Shown: positions 59,599 through 64,000 of the stretch, one piece after another | Position numbering within the stretch: position 1 is the first letter of the stretch | How the letters are laid out: each line of letters begins with the position of its first letter | Assembly: GCA_019637355.1 (NCBI GenBank) | Contig: JAHBVT010000001.1 | Span: forward strand, 868,001-932,000 | Source of the DNA: Gemmatimonadaceae bacterium | GTDB lineage: Bacteria > Gemmatimonadota > Gemmatimonadetes > Gemmatimonadales > Gemmatimonadaceae | DNA length: 64,000 nt | Reading direction: 5' to 3' | Notes under the pieces: model-generated | What the model saw: the letters and a program-made list of their open reading frames with translations, nothing else | Database searches by the model: none | What the model was told of the DNA's origin: nothing | Translations under genes and position numbers: made by a program

Positions 59599-60891
59599 AT
59601 GACGACTGGCCATCCCTTCCCTGAAGATGTCGTTCCCGGCACGTGGGTTGCAATCGACGTAGCCAAGGACGCCCACGAGGTGCTGATCGCCCATGGCGCG
59701 CGACACGAGCGGTGCCGCGTGGAGAACTCGCTGGCGGCGGTGTCACGGCTCGTGGCGCACCTGCAGTCGTTGCCGCAGCCCGTGCGAGTGGGACTGGAGC
59801 CGACTGGCGTCTACCATCGGCCGCTGGCGTACCGACTGCTCCAGGCCGGCTTCGACGTGCGCTTCGTCGCGTCGCTCACCTGCGCTCGGTACCGAGAGGC
59901 GCGCTATTCCTCGTGGGACAAGAACGACGCGAAGGATGCACGCGTGATCCTGGAAGTGCTGCAGCAGGGGATGACGATGCGCTACATCGAGCCGCTCGTT
60001 GCCGGGTGGCACGACGCACAGGAAATCTCGAAGGCGTACTGGCAGGTGACCCTGGCGCGGACGCGCGTGCAGCATAGCCTGCTGACGCACTTCCTGCCGC
60101 TCTACTGGCCGGAGTTCGCACGCTATTGGCGCACCTCGCGCAGTGAGGCGTTTGTCAGCCTCCTGCTGGCCTTCCCGACGCCGCAGCACATCACGGCGCT
60201 CACCGAGAAGGCGTTCCTCGAGGCGGCGTGGAAACCCGCCGGTCGCAAGGTCGGGAAGGCGGCATGGCTGCGTGGCGTGTATGAGCTGGCGCAGCGCTCG
60301 CTGGCCCTGCCCGTGCCGCCGGACAGTCCCGCGGTGCAGGCTGCCCGCCTGCGTCTCCAAACCTTTCTCGACCTGTCGCGGCAGCGTGCGGCGCTCGAGG
60401 CGTGGGCGGACCACCTGCTCGGCGTCCACCCCGACTATCAGCTGTTGCAGACCATTCCAGGCATTGGACCTGTCTTCGCCCTCACCATTCTCGCCGAGGG
60501 GGGCGACCTCCGCCGCTTCGGCCACCACCGCCAGTTCCTGAAGTTCTGCGGCCTGGACCTGGCCAAGGCGCAGTCCGGCCAGTCGAAGGGGCAGGAGCAG
60601 CTGTCCAAGCGCGGCAACAGCCGCCTGCGCTGCGCCTTCTGGTTCGCCGGCCGCGTCGCCGTCCGCAGTCGCGAGGACTCCGTGCGCGACAAGTTCGAGC
60701 GCTACATGGCGACGGCGCCCAAGAGCGCCGATCGTCGGCGCAAGGCCTACACCGCCATCGCCGCGAAGATGGCACGGATCGCCTATGCCGTAGTCAAGAC
60801 CGGTCAGCCGTACCGCGCGTACTTCGAACACGACGTCCCCAGTGAATCGACTCCGATCAACCGTGCCGTCGAGGCGCTTGCGACCTCGTAG
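59599..60891 (+). CDS. IS110/IS1111-family transposase (recombinase)
   Basis: 430 residues from the ATG at 59599, 5 bp after AGGAG. The N-terminal RuvC-like DEDD domain shows VAIDVAKDAHEVLI (Asp20), GLEPTGVYHRPLAYRLLQAG and SSWDKNDAKDARVI. The C-terminal transposase_20 domain shows LLQTIPGIGPVFALTILAEG, QSGQSKGQEQLSKRGNSRLR with the family's conserved Ser, and AYAVVKTGQPY. The reading frame is complete, so the element may be active. Contains three CATG sites, unlike all host genes. Confidence 0.95.
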   Translation: MTTGHPFPEDVVPGTWVAIDVAKDAHEVLIAHGARHERCRVENSLAAVSRLVAHLQSLPQPVRVGLEPTGVYHRPLAYRLLQAGFDVRFVASLTCARYREARYSSWDKNDAKDARVILEVLQQGMTMRYIEPLVAGWHDAQEISKAYWQVTLARTRVQHSLLTHFLPLYWPEFARYWRTSRSEAFVSLLLAFPTPQHITALTEKAFLEAAWKPAGRKVGKAAWLRGVYELAQRSLALPVPPDSPAVQAARLRLQTFLDLSRQRAALEAWADHLLGVHPDYQLLQTIPGIGPVFALTILAEGGDLRRFGHHRQFLKFCGLDLAKAQSGQSKGQEQLSKRGNSRLRCAFWFAGRVAVRSREDSVRDKFERYMATAPKSADRRRKAYTAIAAKMARIAYAVVKTGQPYRAYFEHDVPSESTPINRAVEALATS

Positions 60892-61115
60892 ACAATGCTC
60901 GAGCCTTCCACTGGGCCCTCATGCTGTGTTGAGACTGCTGAGCGCGTCGCGTCGCTACGCGACGATGCTGCGTACCGCACTATGGTGAGCAGGGGACTCG
61001 TGTTCCGTGGAAGTCCACCGGGGGTCGTGTGCCCGTCGCGCTTCACCTCTCCTGGCGTCCTTCTGGGCGCCCAAGGCATCACTGTGCCTACGCAACTCTT
61101 GACAGCGGATGTAGA
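60892..61115 (+). ncRNA. Candidate bridge-RNA region of the IS110-family element
   Basis: Non-coding right end between the transposase stop and the element border. It contains a 7-bp hairpin CGTCGCG-TCGCTA-CGCGACG (60945-60964), a GTGGA-AG-TCCAC hairpin near 61010, and a long-range pairing CTTCCAC/GTGGAAG. IS110-family elements encode a structured RNA in a non-coding end that pairs with target and donor DNA. The placement fits the IS1111 group. The guide loops were not resolved here. Confidence 0.35.
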
Positions 61116-61821
61116 CCGTTGTCGAGCGTGAGCGTCCGCACGGGACGCGGCTGCGCCGCGATGAGCTGCTGCAGCCGGGCGTTGGTGTTCGCGGCGGTCC
61201 GCTGCGCGAGCAGGCCGATCGCCACGAAGCCGGACTTCCGCTCCACCATTGTGACCACGCAGGCACCGTGCTGCGTGTTGCCGAGGACCGTGTCGCCCTC
61301 CCAGTGCCCGAAGCGCGAGCGGTTCGTCGCACCCGCCGGTCGCGTGGAGATGTGCCGCTTGCCTGCGAGGCGGCCGCGACTGTCGTAGGTGCCATAGCGC
61401 TTCCGCAGGTTCTTCGTCACGATGCGCAGGTGCGTCCATAGCGTGCCCCCGGCCTTCTTGTCCTTCCAGATGTGGCGATAGATCGTCTGTGACTCGGGGT
61501 GTGGATCCCGAAGCGGGCGTGAAAGCCCACGATCTGCTCGGGGCTCCAGTCCTCCCGGAGCCAGTACTCGACGAAGGCCCATTCCGCATCGGAGAACTGC
61601 GTGCCCCGGCGTGACGCCCGGCGGCGCTCGTTCGTGTAGCTCTGCGCGACGAGCGGGTAGTAGCTCACCTGGTTCTGGCGCCAGACGTTGCGGCGGATCT
61701 CGCGCGAGATGGTGCTGCGGTGCCGCCCGAGACGCCGGGCGATGGCCGCCGGCGTCCAGCCCAGCTTGCGGAGCGCGTGAATGTCGTACCTTTCTTCAAG
61801 GGTGATCTGGGTGTAGGTCAT
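61116..61821 (-). pseudogene. IS30 transposase, N-terminal fragment
   Basis: Starts at the ATG at 61821 with the HTH LEERYDIHALRKLGWTPAAI and RLGRHRSTISREIRRN. It continues through DWSPEQIVGFHARFGIHTP, has a one-base deletion near 61500, then resumes with ESQTIYRHIWKDKKAGGTLW and the DDE start GHWEGDTVLGNTQHGACVVT. It ends at RTLTLDN where the IS110-family element begins. Two small deletions plus the insertion make it certainly inactive. Confidence 0.9.
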
Positions 61822-61928
61822 GGCGTCCTTTCTCTTGGAGGAGAACTGAAGCCTAGCCTGCCCCAGGTCACCTCACCCGCTTCCGGGGGTGGGGCGGTTG
61901 TTGCACTTAGTATGTGAATGCGCGGACC

Positions 61929-63146
61929 CTAACGCCTCCGGACGGTGAAGATGCGCACGATCGGGCGGCCGTCGTCTCCCTCCGCGCTCACCGCCACCTC
62001 CCGGCGCCCCCAAGCGATTCCGGTGTAGATGTTGCGCGTCCACAGTGCTGGGTCCACCTCGACGATGTCGAGCCAGCGACCCTCGGCATCAAACAGGTCG
62101 AAGCGCGTGCGCGACGTGTCGGCATCGCTGCGCAGCAGCCAGCGCCGCCCGGCATCGTCGACCTGCACGTGGTCGTAGGCGGGGCGCAGCGCGGGAATCA
62201 ACGCCGAGTCGAAGGCGCGCCGCAGCGCGGCCTCGTCGCCGCCGGCCGCCCCGCGGCTCACCCACCCACGAATGGCTTCGTCATAGATGCGCTGCCGCTC
62301 GCCTGCGGAGACGGGTTCCGCCTGCCAACGCCTCCCGAACAGCGCGACCGTGTCGCGCCCCGTGCGCGTCGTGCGGAGCTGGTACTCGCCGCTCCAGCCG
62401 GTCACCAGCACGCCCGCGGGATCGACCGCGAAATGGGCGCGCGGTTGGAACGGAATCACGGTCGACATCCGCACCACGCCACCCTCGCGCAGCTGCCAGT
62501 ACGGCGTCTCCGGGAGATCGCGCCGCTCGTACGCCCACAGCGTGTCCATCGGACCATCCAGCAGACCCACGCGGAGGTAGCCTTGCACGTACCGGTAGCC
62601 GGAATCCGGTGCCGAGAAGATGGTCCGCAGCCACGCCTGCCCGTGGACGTCGATGCCGATGGGCGCCCAGTGGCAGCAGGCCGAGCGCCGCGTCGTCACG
62701 AGCTCGCCGGTCCGCCAGTTCACCGTGCTCACCCGCGAGTTGCGCGGATCCTGCACCAGCATCGTGTCGCCGCGCAGCGCAATGAAGGCCGCACGGTACT
62801 CGCCGGGCCCCTCGCCGTTGCGTCCGATGGTGCGCAGGTGCTCGCCGGTCGGCGAGTACACCTTGACCTGCGCTGGATTCTGCTCCACCACGAGCAGGTG
62901 GCCGTCATCGGCGATGGCGAGCCCGGCCGGATTGAACAGTTCCCCCTCCGTTCCCTCGGGGGGCTGGATCTCGCGGCCCAGCACCAGCGACCAGCGGCCG
63001 GAGTCGATGGGCGCGGCGGACATCGTGCGCGGGATGCCGCCGGGCAGCGTGTCGACCGTCACGCCGCGGGCGAGGGCGTCGCCGCCGCCGCAGGCGGTCA
63101 CGAGTGCCAGCAGTGCAGGGAGGATGGTGCGGTGGAGGAGTCGCAT
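61929..63146 (-). CDS. 6-bladed beta-propeller lipoprotein
   Basis: 405 residues with lipobox ALVTAC (Cys at about 19). Six propeller blades: NPAGLAIADDGHLLVVEQNP, RTIGRNGEGPGEYRAAFIAL, QDPRNSRVSTVNWRTGEL and further, with a closing EVAVSAEGDDGRPIVRIFTV. It is the intact paralogue of the TGA-interrupted gene at 55998: both share DTLPGGIPRTMS, GRWSL and a conserved double-Cys plus W motif (ACCHWAPIG / TCCYWAAVG). The two copies flank the PQQ dehydrogenase and the insertion sequences, suggesting tandem duplication. Function unknown. Confidence 0.82.
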   Translation of the reverse strand: MRLLHRTILPALLALVTACGGGDALARGVTVDTLPGGIPRTMSAAPIDSGRWSLVLGREIQPPEGTEGELFNPAGLAIADDGHLLVVEQNPAQVKVYSPTGEHLRTIGRNGEGPGEYRAAFIALRGDTMLVQDPRNSRVSTVNWRTGELVTTRRSACCHWAPIGIDVHGQAWLRTIFSAPDSGYRYVQGYLRVGLLDGPMDTLWAYERRDLPETPYWQLREGGVVRMSTVIPFQPRAHFAVDPAGVLVTGWSGEYQLRTTRTGRDTVALFGRRWQAEPVSAGERQRIYDEAIRGWVSRGAAGGDEAALRRAFDSALIPALRPAYDHVQVDDAGRRWLLRSDADTSRTRFDLFDAEGRWLDIVEVDPALWTRNIYTGIAWGRREVAVSAEGDDGRPIVRIFTVRRR

Positions 63147-63309
63147 CGTCTCGGCGGTGTGGGGGCGAATCGTTTCCGTCCGGCGAATTGCGTGGCCGGG
63201 ACACAGATGTGAGACACCAGTGGGGGCCTCGCGGTTGCGCGTCGCGGAATTTCGTTGCTCAGCGCACGGCCGTTGACGACTCCCGCAACTCATTACCTTT
63301 CTGCGGCTG

Positions 63310-64000
63310 ATGACCCACGCTGCAACGGGCCCCCTCCGGCCCGACCTGATGGACCCACGGACCCTCGCGGCGCTCGGACGCCTCGAGGTCATCTCGCGTT
63401 GGCTCGTGGACGGCGTGATGACGGGCCTGCATCGCTCGCCCAAGAAGGGCTTCTCGGTGGAGTTCGCCGAGCATCGGCCCTATCAGCCCGGTGACGACCT
63501 CCGCTTTATGGACTGGAAGGTCGCCGCCCGCGCCGACAAGTGGCTCATCAAGCAATACGAGGAAGAGACGAACCTCCGTGCGACGCTCGTCCTCGACGTC
63601 TCCAAGTCGATGGACTGGGCCTCGGCCCCGACGCTGCTCACCAAACGTCGCTACGCCGAGCAGGTGGTGGCGGCCCTCGCCCTGCTGCTCCTGCGTCAGC
63701 GCGACGCCGTCGGCCTGATTCGCTTTGACGACGCGGTGCGAACCTCGATGCCGCCCGCGTCGCGACAGCTGCAGTTCACGCGCATTGTCGCGGCGCTGGG
63801 TGCGTCCGCGGCTGGCCCGGGGTCCGACGCCGGTGGCGCGCTGCGCCAGGCGGCGCAACTGGTGAAGCGCCGCGGGATGGTCGTGCTGGTCTCAGACCTG
63901 CTCGTGGAGCCGGACGAGGCAGAGGACGCCGTGCGCGTGCTCCGTGCCCAAGGCCACGACGTTGTCGTGCTGCACCTCCTCGATCCGGCCGAGCGGAGCT
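63310..64000 (+). CDS. DUF58 / vWA-like protein (partial at window end)
   Basis: 230 codons are visible before the window edge. The ATG at 63310 leads to LEVISRWLVDGVMTGLHRSP, the DUF58 signature EFAEHRPYQPGDDLRFMDWK, then a vWA-like core with TLVLDVSKSMDWASAPTLLT (MIDAS DxSxS-type) and VVLVSDLLVEP. Proteins of this family usually work with a MoxR AAA+ ATPase; any such gene would lie to the right. A TTGACG hexamer at 63273 may be a -35 box, although its spacing to TACCTT is short (15 bp). Confidence 0.9.
   Translation, partial: MTHAATGPLRPDLMDPRTLAALGRLEVISRWLVDGVMTGLHRSPKKGFSVEFAEHRPYQPGDDLRFMDWKVAARADKWLIKQYEEETNLRATLVLDVSKSMDWASAPTLLTKRRYAEQVVAALALLLLRQRDAVGLIRFDDAVRTSMPPASRQLQFTRIVAALGASAAGPGSDAGGALRQAAQLVKRRGMVVLVSDLLVEPDEAEDAVRVLRAQGHDVVVLHLLDPAERS

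Larger units (their letters stand above)
59518..61118 (+). mobile_element. IS110-family element inserted in IS30
   Basis: About 1,598 bp. The junction trinucleotide CCG is present at both ends (59518-59520 and 61116-61118), so the exact border is ambiguous by 3 bp. Short subterminal inverted repeats TACATCyG start 3 bp inside each end (59524 and 61113 reverse). Unequal ends: about 80 bp before the transposase gene and about 225 bp after it. The longer right end fits the IS1111 group better than the IS110 group. Confidence 0.85.
59252..61908 (-). mobile_element. IS30-family element, inactivated and split by an IS110-family insertion
   Basis: Ends are marked by the inverted decamer AAGTGCAACA at 59252-59261 and TGTTGCACTT at 61899-61908, typical of IS30-family termini. 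Joining the outer segments after removal of 59521-61118 restores the transposase frame at LDNGTEF. I saw no clear target duplication. Four of the five CATG sites mapped here are in the inner element; the fifth is at the IS30 transposase start codon. Confidence 0.85.

Noticed and set aside
60895-61131. Small open frames in the right end of the IS110-family element
   Set aside because: They cross the element border or have no ribosome site or conserved features; a non-coding RNA is more likely there.

Overview
The window looks like chromosome of a free-living, very GC-rich Gram-negative bacterium. Gram-negative traits are a TonB-dependent receptor, LysM transglycosylase, FtsEX-EnvC and many lipoproteins or signal peptides. 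The combination of 6-bladed beta-propeller lipoproteins, an anti-sigma factor carrying an isoamylase-early-set (CBM48-like) domain, a PQQ dehydrogenase and outer-membrane proteins with carboxypeptidase-regulatory-like domains points to Gemmatimonadota. That placement is inference. Genes are tightly packed with many 1-4 nt overlaps, and no stretch over 300 bases lacks a gene or a recognisable mobile-element remnant. There is no rRNA and no CRISPR array; two tRNAs (Lys-UUU, Asn-GUU) are present.

Layout. 1-2.4 kb: a TetR regulator with a perfect palindrome upstream, then trmD-rplS-rnhB. 2.5-6.7 kb: ECF sigma factor, CBM48-type anti-sigma factor, an envelope protein with a second CBM48-like domain, and two secreted proteins of unknown role. 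6.8-9.3 kb: tRNA-Lys, a His-rich exported protein and a barrel-plus-helical protein ending in a His run. 9.3-13.1 kb: periplasmic asparaginase, NarL-type response regulator and histidine kinase. 13.1-17.1 kb: a lipid-type locus (two GT4 glycosyltransferases, phosphodiesterase, PAP2 phosphatase). 17.2-25.3 kb: housekeeping (LysM transglycosylase, moaC-holB, P1 peptidase, purE-purK, DUF1697, tRNA-Asn). 25.4-34 kb: ABC transporters, an H1-like small protein, uvrA and an FHA/PP2C module. 34-39.2 kb: HD phosphohydrolase and the pckA/maeB pair at the PEP-pyruvate-malate node. 39.3-42.9 kb: probable metal-uptake locus (exported Cys/His protein, TonB receptor, acidic lipoprotein). 50.5-42.9 kb, minus strand: a nine-gene operon running glk, pfkB, two STAS/ATPase partner-switch genes, a small gene, a trans-sulfuration enzyme and ftsE-ftsX-envC. 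50.6-59.2 kb: NhaC antiporter, GT2, PPC-domain protein, lepA, a propeller gene interrupted by one TGA, and a PQQ dehydrogenase. 59.25-61.9 kb: an IS30 copy split by an IS110-family element. The window ends in a propeller lipoprotein and the start of a DUF58 gene.

The most striking signal is a sequence property. The tetranucleotide CATG is absent, by my reading of every line, from the roughly 61 kb of chromosomal sequence. It occurs five times, all inside the 2.7-kb nested insertion sequence. Codons before Met codons switch from the favoured C-ending form to the T-ending form accordingly. This suggests very strong selection or mutation against CATG in the host, with the insertion sequences as recent arrivals. 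A second sequence-level observation is a dispersed element made of three GACGGAN heptamers, found at three sites and in inverted pairs at two of them.
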